From the NCBI RefSeq assembly GCF_001945365.1, contig NZ_MSTQ01000021.1, forward strand, positions 28,782 to 92,781: a stretch of DNA of 64,000 nucleotides, written 5' to 3'. This DNA comes from Pseudomonas reinekei (lineage in GTDB: Bacteria; Pseudomonadota; Gammaproteobacteria; Pseudomonadales; Pseudomonadaceae). Shown in pieces: positions 42,962 through 51,868 of the stretch. Within the stretch, counting starts at the first letter, position 1; each line of letters opens with the position of its first letter. Below the pieces are notes generated by a model. That model did no database searches and had not been told where the DNA came from. It was given only the letters and a program-made list of their open reading frames with translations. The position numbers and the translations under genes are program-made.

Positions 42962-43053
42962 CTGTGGGAGCGAGCTTGCTCGCGATAGCGTTCGTTCAGT
43001 CACGTTGATATTGAATGTGCCGACGCTTTCGCGAGCAGACTCGCTCCCACACC
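42962..43053. repeat. REPIN (REP pair)
   Basis: CTGTGGGAGCGAGCTTGCTCGCGA and its inverted partner (TTTCGCGAGCAGACTCGCTCCCAC) flank a spacer with ATATTGAATGTGCCGACG. It has landed between cpxP and cpxA. Confidence 0.92.
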
Positions 43054-43079
43054 GGTTTGTGTCAGTTCGAGGATTTTCT

Positions 43080-44417
43080 GTGCGCTCATTGTTCTGGCGG
43101 ATTCTGGCCAGCTTCTGGCTGGCCATCGCTCTGGTGGCAGGGCTTTCCATTCTGCTCGGGCACATGCTCAACCAGGATGCGTGGATCCTGAGCCGCCACC
43201 CGGGCCTCAATACCCTGGCCGAACAATGGACTCAAACCTACGAAGCCCAAGGCGAAGATGCGGCCCAGGAGCTTCTGCAAGAACGCAAACGCCAGTATCA
43301 CATCGACGTCCAGGTGCTCAACGAAAGTGGCGACCCGGTGGTGCGAGGCACATTCCCGCGCCGTGCGGCAGCCTTCGAAGCACGCCAGAACAACGATGAC
43401 CGCCGCCTGCCGTGGCGTCGTCTGACCGACGAATACACCAGCGGAAAAACCGGCGACACCTATCTGCTGATCTACCGCATCCCCCATCCTGAACTCGATG
43501 CCTGGCACCGCGAAAGCCTGCTCTGGCCCTTGAGTGCATTGGGCATTGCGCTGGTGGTGCTGACGCTGTTCAGCCTGCTGGTGACCTTTTCCATCACCCG
43601 CCCGCTCAGTCGTTTACGCGGCGCAGTGCATGACTTGGGACAAACCACCTATCAACAGAACAGCCTGGTCAAACTGGCCAACCGCCGCGATGAATTCGGC
43701 GTGCTGGCCAATGACTTCAACCGCATGGGCGCCCGCCTGCAAAGCCTGATCGGCAGTCAGCGGCAGTTGCTGCGTGACGTGTCCCACGAACTGCGCTCGC
43801 CCCTCGCCCGTCTGCGCATTGCGCTGGCATTGGCCGAAAGGGCGACGCCTGAAGAAAGGGAAAAGCTCTGGCCGCGCCTGACCCGTGAATGCGACCGGCT
43901 CGAAGCATTGATCAGCGAGATTCTGGTGTTGGCGCGCGTCGATGCCGATAACGCCAGCGCTGAAGAGGTGGATCTCAATGCGCTGCTCCATACCCTGCAA
44001 AAGGATGCTCAACTGGGTGTGCCCGACCAGTTCGTACAGCTGGACGCTGAACCGCAATTGAACCTCAAGGGCTGGCCGACCATGATCGAGCGCGCCGTGG
44101 ACAACCTGCTGCGCAATGCCCAGCGCTTCAATCCGCCTGGGGGGCTGCCGATTGAAATACAGGCGCTGCGCAACGGCGAGAAAATTGTCGTGACCGTGCG
44201 CGATCACGGGCCGGGGGTAAACGCCGAGCATTTGAATCAGCTCGGTGAACCGTTCTATCGTGCCCCCGGCCAGACAGCCGCCGGCCATGGCCTGGGCCTG
44301 GCCATTGCGCGACGTGCAGCGGAACGCCATGGCGGGAGCCTGGTACTGGCCAATCACCCGGAGGGCGGGTTTATTGCCAGCCTGGAATTTCCGTTGGTGC
44401 CGGGAGTCGCCGCTTAG
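43080..44417 (+). CDS. cpxA: CpxA-like sensor histidine kinase
   Basis: This 445 aa protein has two membrane helices (about 9-28 and 150-172), a periplasmic domain of about 120 residues, a HAMP linker, a HisKA box with the phospho-acceptor His in LLRDVSHELRSPLARLR (about residue 237), and a HATPase domain (NLLRNAQR, DHGPGV, GHGLGLAIARR). The GTG at 43080 has AGGA upstream. A terminator and REPIN separate it from cpxRP, so it may be expressed on its own. Its stop overlaps that of the convergent nitroreductase by 4 bases. Confidence 0.86.
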   Translation: MRSLFWRILASFWLAIALVAGLSILLGHMLNQDAWILSRHPGLNTLAEQWTQTYEAQGEDAAQELLQERKRQYHIDVQVLNESGDPVVRGTFPRRAAAFEARQNNDDRRLPWRRLTDEYTSGKTGDTYLLIYRIPHPELDAWHRESLLWPLSALGIALVVLTLFSLLVTFSITRPLSRLRGAVHDLGQTTYQQNSLVKLANRRDEFGVLANDFNRMGARLQSLIGSQRQLLRDVSHELRSPLARLRIALALAERATPEEREKLWPRLTRECDRLEALISEILVLARVDADNASAEEVDLNALLHTLQKDAQLGVPDQFVQLDAEPQLNLKGWPTMIERAVDNLLRNAQRFNPPGGLPIEIQALRNGEKIVVTVRDHGPGVNAEHLNQLGEPFYRAPGQTAAGHGLGLAIARRAAERHGGSLVLANHPEGGFIASLEFPLVPGVAA

Positions 44418-44977
44418 GCGGCTGGCCAGGCGCTGACGAACTCGGCCAGATTCACCTTCTCCGCCACCCGCGGTTCTTTCTGCGGTGTGCCCAGGTACAG
44501 GAAGGCAATCACCTCTTCGCCTTCCGCCAGCCCCAGGCCCTTGGCCACATGCGGCGAGTACGCCAGGTCGCCGGTGCGCCAAACGGCGCCGATGCCTTGG
44601 GCAAAAGCCGCCAGCAAAATCCCGTGGGCCGCACACCCCGCCGCCAGCAATTGCTCGGACTTCGGGTACTTGACGTGATCCTGCACGCGAGCGATCACCA
44701 CAACCACCAAGGGTGCGCGCAACGGGCCGTTACGCGCCTTGTCGATGGCAGCCTCAGTGACTTCGCCGTCCTGCAGCTTCGCGGCTTCTGCCAGCAACTC
44801 GCCCATTTGCTCGCGCGCCGCGCCTTCTACCGTGAGGAACCGCCAAGGTTGCAAGTGACCATGGTCCGGTGCGCGCATGGCCGCGCCAAACAACACTTCG
44901 CGCTGCTCGGCAGTGGGTGCGGGATCAAGCAGTCGTGGAACGGAAACACGGTTGAGCAAAGCGTCGAGAGCCTGCAT
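44414..44977 (-). CDS. ydjA: Nitroreductase family protein (YdjA-like)
   Basis: This 187 aa protein has the small FMN-dependent nitroreductase fold of the YdjA subfamily (APDHGHLQPWRFLTVEG, AAGCAAHGILLAA, GIGAVWRTG). It probably reduces nitro- or quinone compounds. GGAGG precedes the ATG. It is convergent with cpxA. Confidence 0.85.
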   Translation of the reverse strand: MQALDALLNRVSVPRLLDPAPTAEQREVLFGAAMRAPDHGHLQPWRFLTVEGAAREQMGELLAEAAKLQDGEVTEAAIDKARNGPLRAPLVVVVIARVQDHVKYPKSEQLLAAGCAAHGILLAAFAQGIGAVWRTGDLAYSPHVAKGLGLAEGEEVIAFLYLGTPQKEPRVAEKVNLAEFVSAWPAA

Positions 44978-45097
44978 CGGCCACCTCCAGAAAAAATTGT
45001 GCAGCTATTCTAGCGGTAACTACTCTGGCAGTGCGGTTTACATGCCCTGCCTCGCAGGTAGAATGGCGCCCTTCCTAATTCAGCCCGAGCGGACTTC

Positions 45098-46552
45098 ATG
45101 GCGTTGCCGACCTTACGTCTCATTGGTTTCATCATCGGCATCTTCCTGATCACCCTGGCCATCGCCATGGTCGTGCCCATGGCCACGCTGGTGATCTTCG
45201 AGCGCACCGGCGACCTGCCGTCCTTCCTCTGGGCCAGCATGATCACCTTTGTCGCCGGCCTCGCCCTGGTCATCCCCGGGCGCCCCGAACACGTACACCT
45301 GCGGCCACGGGACATGTACCTGCTGACCGTCAGCAGCTGGCTGGTGGTCTGTATCTTCGCCGCGCTGCCATTCCTGCTGACCCAGCACATCAGCTACACC
45401 GACTCGTTCTTCGAAAGCATGTCCGGCATCACCGCCACCGGTTCGACGGTGCTTAATCACCTGGACACCATGTCCCCCGGCATCCTGATGTGGCGTTCAT
45501 TGCTGCACTGGATCGGCGGCATCGGGTTTATCGGCATGGCGGTCGCGATTCTGCCGCTATTGCGTATCGGTGGCATGCGTCTGTTTCAGACCGAATCGTC
45601 GGACCGTTCCGAGAAAGTCATGCCTCGCTCGCACATGGTGGCGCGCCTGATCGTGGCAGCCTATGTCGGTATTACCATACTCGGCAGCCTGGCGTTCTGG
45701 TGGGCCGGGATGAGCCCGTTCGATGCGATCAACCATGCGATGTCAGCGATCTCCACCGGCGGTTTTTCCACTTCGGACCAATCCCTGGCCAAGTGGACGC
45801 AACCGGCAGTGCACTGGGTGGCGGTCGTCATCATGATTCTCGGCAGCTTGCCGTTCACCCTGTACGTGGCGACCCTGCGCGGTAACCGCCGGGCGCTGAT
45901 CAAGGATCAGCAGGTGCAAGGCTTGCTCGGCATGTTGCTGGTGACCTGGCTGGTGCTCGGCACCTGGTATTGGTGGACCACCCAGCTGCACTGGCTGGAT
46001 GCGTTGCGGCATGTGGCGCTGAACGTGACATCGGTAGTGACCACCACCGGCTTCGCACTGGGGGACTACAGCCTGTGGGGCAATTTCTCGCTGATGCTGT
46101 TCTTCTATCTGGGATTCGTGGGTGGCTGCTCCGGCTCGACCGCCGGCGGAATCAAGATTTTCCGTTTTCAGGTGGCCTACATCCTGCTCAAGGCCAACCT
46201 TAATCAACTGATTCACCCGCGCGCGGTGATCAAGCAGAAGTACAACGGTCACCGGCTCGACGAAGAAATCGTCCGTTCGATCCTGACCTTCTCGTTCTTC
46301 TTCGCCATTACCATCTGCGTGATCGCGCTGCTGCTGTCGCTGCTGGGCGTGGACTGGATGACCGCCCTGACCGGCGCCGCCAGTACCGTGTCGGGCGTTG
46401 GCCCGGGCCTGGGCGAGACCATCGGCCCGGCTGGCAACTTTGCCACCTTGCCGGACGCTGCCAAGTGGATTCTCTCGTTCGGCATGCTCCTTGGTCGACT
46501 CGAGATCATTACGGTGTTTGTGTTGTGTATTCCGGCGTTCTGGCGCCATTGA
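45098..46552 (+). CDS. trkH: Potassium uptake protein TrkH
   Basis: This 484 aa protein has four pore units, each with a filter-like motif: SGITATGSTVL, MSAISTGGFST, SVVTTTGFALGDYS and GAASTVSGVGPGLG. TrkH is the membrane subunit of the Trk K+ system and normally works with TrkA (not here). Its 3' end overlaps the convergent AraC gene by 44 bases. Confidence 0.96.
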   Translation: MALPTLRLIGFIIGIFLITLAIAMVVPMATLVIFERTGDLPSFLWASMITFVAGLALVIPGRPEHVHLRPRDMYLLTVSSWLVVCIFAALPFLLTQHISYTDSFFESMSGITATGSTVLNHLDTMSPGILMWRSLLHWIGGIGFIGMAVAILPLLRIGGMRLFQTESSDRSEKVMPRSHMVARLIVAAYVGITILGSLAFWWAGMSPFDAINHAMSAISTGGFSTSDQSLAKWTQPAVHWVAVVIMILGSLPFTLYVATLRGNRRALIKDQQVQGLLGMLLVTWLVLGTWYWWTTQLHWLDALRHVALNVTSVVTTTGFALGDYSLWGNFSLMLFFYLGFVGGCSGSTAGGIKIFRFQVAYILLKANLNQLIHPRAVIKQKYNGHRLDEEIVRSILTFSFFFAITICVIALLLSLLGVDWMTALTGAASTVSGVGPGLGETIGPAGNFATLPDAAKWILSFGMLLGRLEIITVFVLCIPAFWRH

Positions 46553-47570
46553 CCACCGCTGGCGTTTGCAGCAGCCGCGCCCGGTATTCGCCGGGCGTGG
46601 CGTCGAACCAGCGACGGAAAGCGCGGAAGAAATTGCTCGGGTCGGCGAAGCCCAGCAGGTAGGCGATTTCCAGCAAGGTCATGGTGGGTTGCGCCAGATA
46701 CTGTTCGGCCAGTTCGCGCCGGGTGTCGTCGAGCAACGTCTGAAAACTCGTGCCCTCTTCCTGCAAGCGTCGCTGCAGCGTGCGTTGTGACAGGTGCAGC
46801 GTTTGCGCCACGGCATCACGCTTGGGTTCGCCCTGGGGCAGCAAACGGCACAACACCTGCCGCGCCTTGTGGGTGACCCGACTCTCGGAAAACCGCGCCA
46901 GGTATTCACCGGCAAACCGGTCATGCAACAGCGCCATGGCTTCGTTGGCCGTCGGCAGCGGCGCTTCCATGTCAGCGCGTTCGAAGATCAGCGCATCGTA
47001 AGGTGCGTTGAATACCAGCGGCGCATGGAAGGCTTGTTTGTAGGGTTCGAGATTGGCCGGTTGATCGCCCTGCACCAGCACCTTGCGCGGGTGCAGCGTG
47101 CGTCCGGTCAGCCAGCCGCACAGCGCCAGGGCGCAGGCCAGCGAGGCTTCGGCGCTTTGACGGGTCGGCGGTAAATGATCGCCATGCACCGTCAGGATCA
47201 GCGCATACCCCTCGTCCAGCAGGCGAAAACTGAGGTCGGCGCTTTCAGCAATGATCCGCTGGTAACGGACTAGGCGCTTGAAACCTTCGGCCAGGGTCTG
47301 GCTGGACATCAAGGCGTAGCCAGTCACATGAAACTGCGCAGGCCGCACCACCTTGCCCATGTTCAAGCCAATCGCCGGGTTGCCGGACAGCTCAACCGCA
47401 CGTTGCCAGAGTCGTGTCATGGAATCTTGCGGGAAGCGCGCATCCGGATCATCCAGTGCTGCATAGTCGAGCCCCAGCTGCTTGAACAGTATCTGGCAAT
47501 CCAGGCCGTCCATTTCCAGTGCTTTGACAATCCCCATCGCCCAGCTTGCAGAAGTCGTTCTTTCGCTCAT
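46509..47570 (-). CDS. AraC family transcriptional regulator
   Basis: This 353 aa protein has an N-terminal arabinose-binding-type effector domain (CQILFKQLGLDYAALDDP, VRPAQFHVTGYALMSSQTL) and a C-terminal AraC double HTH (HLSQRTLQRRLQEEGTSFQTLLDD; EIAYLLGFADPSNFFRAFRRWF). It belongs to the OruR/ArgR-like group of pseudomonads; the effector is unknown. The last 15 codons overlap trkH antisense. Confidence 0.88.
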   Translation of the reverse strand: MSERTTSASWAMGIVKALEMDGLDCQILFKQLGLDYAALDDPDARFPQDSMTRLWQRAVELSGNPAIGLNMGKVVRPAQFHVTGYALMSSQTLAEGFKRLVRYQRIIAESADLSFRLLDEGYALILTVHGDHLPPTRQSAEASLACALALCGWLTGRTLHPRKVLVQGDQPANLEPYKQAFHAPLVFNAPYDALIFERADMEAPLPTANEAMALLHDRFAGEYLARFSESRVTHKARQVLCRLLPQGEPKRDAVAQTLHLSQRTLQRRLQEEGTSFQTLLDDTRRELAEQYLAQPTMTLLEIAYLLGFADPSNFFRAFRRWFDATPGEYRARLLQTPAVVNGARTPEYTTQTP

Positions 47571-47729
47571 GTCGGTGTCTTACATGATGGCCGCGTGCTA
47601 CAGCCCATTTCCGAAGGATACTAAAGTGGCGCCCATTGTCACTGGCTGATGCCAATGATCACTCTAGACTCAAATAAGCTACCCGCAGAACAAGTTGCAG
47701 TCAGAACAATAACCACAGAGATCGCAGTC

Positions 47730-48041
47730 GTGGAAAACATCAAGCGTTTCAATAGCTTTGCTGAGTTCTACCCTTATTACCTCAGCGAACACAGCAACAG
47801 TACCTGCCGACGATTGCATTTTATCGGTACGACACTGGTTATTTTCATTCTGGCGCTGACCATCGGCCGAGGCGCGTGGATGCTGTTGTGGGCCTTGCCG
47901 TTGGCCGGATACACCTTTGCGTGGGTCGGGCATTTCTTCTTCGAGAAGAATCGTCCTGCAACGTTTCAGCACCCTTTCTACAGCCTGCTCGGTGATTTCG
48001 TCATGTATCGCGACATGATCCTGGGACGCGTGCCGTTCTAG
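47730..48041 (+). CDS. Mpo1-like (DUF962) small membrane protein
   Basis: This 103 aa protein has two membrane hairpins (FIGTTLVIFILALTIGRGAW, MLLWALPLAGYTFAWVGHFF) and the conserved His set HSNSTCRRLHFIG and GHFFFEKNRPATFQHP. Yeast Mpo1 is an Fe(II) dioxygenase that shortens 2-hydroxy fatty acids. The GTG at 47730 (ENIKRFNSFAEFYPYY follows) is preferred over upstream ATGs. An HD-domain gene follows 18 bases later. Confidence 0.82.
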   Translation: MENIKRFNSFAEFYPYYLSEHSNSTCRRLHFIGTTLVIFILALTIGRGAWMLLWALPLAGYTFAWVGHFFFEKNRPATFQHPFYSLLGDFVMYRDMILGRVPF

Positions 48042-48059
48042 ATCACCCGGGGATTGCCA

Positions 48060-48650
48060 ATGAATGCCAACGCTCGATTCACCCACATGAAAGACGGCAC
48101 CCAGGAAGACTGGGCAATCATCGCCGCGGATTTCAGTGCCTACGCCCGCCAGTTGCCGGCCCGAATCACGGCGCACCTGAAGCTACTGGAAGGTGATTTT
48201 GGCGGTTTTCCGGTGGATCGCCTGACCCACTCCCTGCAAACCGCCACCCGCGCCTGGCGTGATGGCCGCGATGAAGAGTACGTGGTGTGCGCCCTGCTCC
48301 ACGACATCGGCGACACCTTGGGTTCCTACAACCACCCGGATATTGCCGCAGCGATCCTCAAGCCGTTCGTCAGCGCCGAGAATGTGTGGATGGTGGAGAA
48401 ACACGGGATTTTCCAGGGCTACTACTTCTTCCATCACCTGGGCATGGACCGGCATTTGCGTGAGCAATTCCGCGACCACCCGCAGTATCAGGCGACCGTC
48501 GAGTTTTGTGCCAGGTACGATGCGGCGGCGTTTGATCCGGCGTATGACACCCTGCCGTTGAGCTTTTTCGAGCCGATGATGGAGCGGTTGTTTGCGCAGC
48601 CGAAGAACTCGATCTACAAGGCGGCGATGAAAGAGCATTCGACTGCCTGA
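48060..48650 (+). CDS. HD-domain protein, possibly a mixed-valent diiron oxygenase
   Basis: This 196 aa protein has the HD motif series THSLQTA, LLHDIGD, NHPDIAAAILKPF, VEKHGIFQG and RYDAAAFDP. That order of His/Asp residues resembles the PhnZ/TmpB group of diiron HD oxygenases rather than an ordinary phosphohydrolase. It lies directly after the Mpo1-like gene. Activity is inferred; a plain phosphohydrolase role is the alternative. The ATG at 48060 has GGGG upstream. Confidence 0.7.
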   Translation: MNANARFTHMKDGTQEDWAIIAADFSAYARQLPARITAHLKLLEGDFGGFPVDRLTHSLQTATRAWRDGRDEEYVVCALLHDIGDTLGSYNHPDIAAAILKPFVSAENVWMVEKHGIFQGYYFFHHLGMDRHLREQFRDHPQYQATVEFCARYDAAAFDPAYDTLPLSFFEPMMERLFAQPKNSIYKAAMKEHSTA

Positions 48651-48679
48651 CAGATCCAGCGGGCCCGCTACGCGGTCCA

Positions 48680-48774
48680 ATCGCGAGCAGGCTCGCTCCC
48701 ACATGGGATCGGCACTGAACACCTATCTTGTGACCACCCAGGATCAACTGTGGGAGCGAGCCTGCTCGCGATAG
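48680..48774. repeat. Two REP copies in divergent order
   Basis: TCGCGAGCAGGCTCGCTCCCAC (48681) and GTGGGAGCGAGCCTGCTCGCGA (48750) face apart, opposite to the usual REPIN order. The 48-base middle lacks the ATTGAATG spacer. Confidence 0.88.
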
Positions 48775-48797
48775 GGCCAGTACAAGCCGAGCAGGTT

Positions 48798-49613
48798 TCA
48801 AGCCAGCTCTGCAACCTTCGCTGCCTTCAACACCGCCTCCCGCGCCTGCGCATCCGCCAGCCGATACAACTCGATCGTGCCGTCCCAATGCTCGATCAGC
48901 GCCGTGCACGACTCCACCCAGTCACCGCAATTGAGGTAATCCACCTCGCCGACCTTGCGGATCTCGGCATGGTGGATGTGCCCGCACACCACGCCATGCA
49001 GCTCACGCTTGACGCATTCATGGGCGATGGCTTCCTCGAAGTCGCTGATAAAGCTGACGGCGGTTTTCACTTTGTGTTTGAGATACGCCGACAGCGACCA
49101 GTAGCCGTAGCCGTAACGCGCACGCCAATGGTTGAGCCAGCGGTTGAGGGTCAGGGTGAATTCGTAGGCCGAGTCGCCAAGAAAAGCCAGCCATCGGTGG
49201 TAGCGGGTAATCACATCGAACTGGTCGCCGTGGATCACCAACAGGTGTCGGCCATCAGCGGTCACATGCACCGCTTCATCGACCAACTGGATATTGCCCA
49301 GAATCAGTTTCGAATAGCGGCGCAGGAATTCGTCATGGTTGCCGGTGACATAAATCACCTCGGTCCCGCGTTTGCTCATGGTCAGCAGGCGCCGGATCAC
49401 GTTGGTGTGCGCCTGTGGCCAATACATGCCGCCGCGCAGTTTCCAGCCGTCGATGATATCGCCGACGAGGTAAATCTTGTCCGCGTGATAGCCCTTGAGA
49501 AACTGTGACAAGTGCTCGGCCTGGCAATCGCGCGTGCCCAGGTGCACGTCGGAAATCCACAAGGTCCGGACACGTTGCTTACGGCTGGGTTTGGCGAGCT
49601 CGGCGCTGGTCAT
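48798..49613 (-). CDS. LpxH-like UDP-2,3-diacylglucosamine diphosphatase
   Basis: This 271 aa protein is a calcineurin-type metallophosphatase with the metal motifs ISDVHLGTRD, VGDIIDGWKL, TGNHDEF and CGHIHHAE. It is of the LpxH2/LpxH-related group that makes lipid X for lipid A; the size (about 270 aa) is above that of classic LpxH (about 240). A paralogue of the main lpxH is possible. The ATG at 49613 is chosen. Confidence 0.78.
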   Translation of the reverse strand: MTSAELAKPSRKQRVRTLWISDVHLGTRDCQAEHLSQFLKGYHADKIYLVGDIIDGWKLRGGMYWPQAHTNVIRRLLTMSKRGTEVIYVTGNHDEFLRRYSKLILGNIQLVDEAVHVTADGRHLLVIHGDQFDVITRYHRWLAFLGDSAYEFTLTLNRWLNHWRARYGYGYWSLSAYLKHKVKTAVSFISDFEEAIAHECVKRELHGVVCGHIHHAEIRKVGEVDYLNCGDWVESCTALIEHWDGTIELYRLADAQAREAVLKAAKVAELA

Positions 49614-49748
49614 GGGCAACCCTCAGGACAAGTTTTGGCAAGCTTGCGCCGGCCGGGTTAATGGCCCATGACAGCGCCGAGTCAGTCTTGTGACAGCGCG
49701 CTTAAGCCGCGCCGGTGTAGACTGGCGCCCAGAACCGGGAGACCCGCG

Positions 49749-50507
49749 ATGAGACCGATCCTCACCCTGCGCCAATACACCGAAGACCTGATCGTCCACA
49801 GCCACGAACACGCGCAACTGGTGTTCGGATTGACGGGTGCACTGGATTTCGAAGTCGATGGGCGCGGCAGTCAGGTGGTTCAGCAAAGCTTGGTGGTGAT
49901 TCCGTCCGGGTTTCATCACGCCTGCGGTAGCCCCAATGGCAGCCGTTGCCTGGTCCTGGACGTGCCCGACGATCAATGGATTGGCCAATCCCTGGGCGAG
50001 CATGCCGAGGCCAGTCGTCGCTTGCTCGACAACGCCGGTCGCTTGTCGCTGGATGCCGGGCAAAGCCAATTGGTCAGCTGGCTGGCCAACAGTCAGGTGG
50101 ATGATCCGCTGATCGCGCAACAAGGTGCGGTGCTGTTGCTGGCCAGCCTGAACAAGGCCAGGCCCGACAGTGTCGGCGGTCGACGCCTGCCGTACGACGC
50201 GCTGAATGCGCACATTGACCAGTACGCCGCCTACCCGCTGCAAGTCGCCGACCTGGCCCGCGTGGCCGGTCTCTCCAGCGCTCGCCTGCATGCGCGGTTC
50301 GTCGCCGAATGCGGCCAGACGCCGATGGACTACATTCGCAGTCGACGCCTGCATAAGGCCGTTGCATTGTTGCGCAGTTCGGACCTGCCCATCGGCGAGA
50401 TTGCTTCGCGGGTTGGCTACAGCTCCCAGAGTGCCTTTGCCGCCGCCGTGCTAAGGGAGTTCGGCACATCACCGGGAAAACTGCGGCGCGAGGCTGGCGA
50501 CAAATAA
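49749..50507 (+). CDS. AraC family regulator (cupin type)
   Basis: This 252 aa protein has an N-terminal cupin domain (HSHEHAQLVFGLTGALDFEVDG) and a C-terminal AraC HTH pair (LSSARLHARFVAECGQTPMDYI; IASRVGYSSQSAFAAAVLREF). GACCCGCG precedes the ATG at 49749. It lies 115 bases upstream of an EamA transporter on the same strand and may control it. Confidence 0.88.
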   Translation: MRPILTLRQYTEDLIVHSHEHAQLVFGLTGALDFEVDGRGSQVVQQSLVVIPSGFHHACGSPNGSRCLVLDVPDDQWIGQSLGEHAEASRRLLDNAGRLSLDAGQSQLVSWLANSQVDDPLIAQQGAVLLLASLNKARPDSVGGRRLPYDALNAHIDQYAAYPLQVADLARVAGLSSARLHARFVAECGQTPMDYIRSRRLHKAVALLRSSDLPIGEIASRVGYSSQSAFAAAVLREFGTSPGKLRREAGDK

Positions 50508-50622
50508 CAATAGTCCGGCGACAGACATGACGGATGTTTGCGCGTTCAATGCATGAACTGCCGAAGGCTGTGCCTACGTGATCGGCGTAGTGTCGATCGG
50601 ATTGAGACTTTTAAGGATTGCC

Positions 50623-51516
50623 ATGACTCCCCGTACCGCCCTTGGTGCCCTGCACATTGGCGCTCTGATGTTCGGCCTGACCGGTGTGTTCGGCAAACTC
50701 GCCGCCGCGTCACCCGCGATCATCGTCTTTGGCCGGGCTGTGTTCGCGGTGGTGGCGCTGGCATTCTTTGTCCGTTTTGCCAGCAATACCCGCTGGCAAC
50801 GACTTGCAGCGGTGGATGTGCGTCGATTGTTGCTCAGCGGCTTGTTGCTGGCCGGGCACTGGGTGAGTTTCTTCATTTCCGTGAAAGTCGCCGGCGTGGC
50901 CATCGCGACGCTGGGCTTCGCCAGTTTCCCGGCCTTTACCGTGATCCTCGAAGGGCTGATTTTCCGTGAGCGAATCCGCGCCAATGAGATCGTGCTGGTG
51001 GCGCTGGTCAGTGTCGGGCTGGTGTTGGTCACGCCGGAGTTCGATCTGGCCAGCGGCGCCACGACCGGCCTGCTGTGGTCGGTACTGTCCGGGCTACTGT
51101 TTTCCCTCTTGTCCCTGACCAACCGCGCAAGCTCGGCACGGATCCCGCCGGTGCAGGCAGCGTTGTGTCAGAACCTGGTGGTCGGCTTGTGCCTGCTGCC
51201 GGCGGCGGCACCGCACTTGAGCGAGGTGCGCGCCATCGACTGGTTGTGGATCGGCCTGCTCGGTGTGTTCTGCACCGGTGTCGCCCACAGCCTTTTTGTT
51301 GCCAGCCTGGCGGTGATCAAGGCGCGTACCGCTGCGGTGGTCTTTGCCCTGGAGCCGGTTTATGGCATCACCATGGCCTGGCTGTTGTTCAATGAAAACC
51401 CGAGCCTGCGCATGCTGTTCGGCGGTGCGCTGATCATTGTCGCGATTGTGGTGTCGAGCAGGCTCTCTGGCGGTTCAAGTCGCAAAGTCGTAGCGGCGGA
51501 AGCGGCGTCTCACTGA
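50623..51516 (+). CDS. EamA/DMT family transporter
   Basis: This 297 aa protein has ten membrane helices in two EamA repeats (starting LHIGALMFGLTGVFGKLAAA; second repeat about residue 150). DMT carriers export metabolites or amino acids. The start at 50623 follows the fold. Its stop overlaps that of the convergent SelT/W-like gene by 7 bases. Confidence 0.87.
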   Translation: MTPRTALGALHIGALMFGLTGVFGKLAAASPAIIVFGRAVFAVVALAFFVRFASNTRWQRLAAVDVRRLLLSGLLLAGHWVSFFISVKVAGVAIATLGFASFPAFTVILEGLIFRERIRANEIVLVALVSVGLVLVTPEFDLASGATTGLLWSVLSGLLFSLLSLTNRASSARIPPVQAALCQNLVVGLCLLPAAAPHLSEVRAIDWLWIGLLGVFCTGVAHSLFVASLAVIKARTAAVVFALEPVYGITMAWLLFNENPSLRMLFGGALIIVAIVVSSRLSGGSSRKVVAAEAASH

Positions 51517-51797
51517 GTGCGCTCGTTGTGCCCCAGGTCGCGGTCCGGGTCAATCTGATCGCGGACCCGCTGCTTGAGCACCTTGGCCTCGGGGAAGCCA
51601 CCGTCAGCCTTGCGCTCCCAGATCTGCACATCGTTACAAAACACATGAAAGACCCCGCCCGTTCCGGGCACCAGGGACACTTTGCCCAGGTCGTCGCCAA
51701 AGGTACTGAGCAGTTCCTGCGCCAGCCAGGCGGCTCGCAATAGCCACTGGCACTGGGTGCAGTAGGTGATGATGATTTCCGGTTTGCTAACGGTCAT
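51510..51797 (-). CDS. SelT/SelW/SelH-family redox protein
   Basis: This 95 aa protein has a thioredoxin-like Rdx fold with a CTQC motif (ITYCTQCQW) where vertebrate members have CxxU. It may act as a small thiol redox protein. The ATG at 51797 is the first that places the motif at residue 13-16. Confidence 0.85.
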   Translation of the reverse strand: MTVSKPEIIITYCTQCQWLLRAAWLAQELLSTFGDDLGKVSLVPGTGGVFHVFCNDVQIWERKADGGFPEAKVLKQRVRDQIDPDRDLGHNERTQ

Positions 51798-51868
51798 GAC
51801 AGGCAGATCTCTTGAGTCAGCGGGCGTCGCTATCATAATCATCTTCATCGCTGGCGATCTTTGGATTT

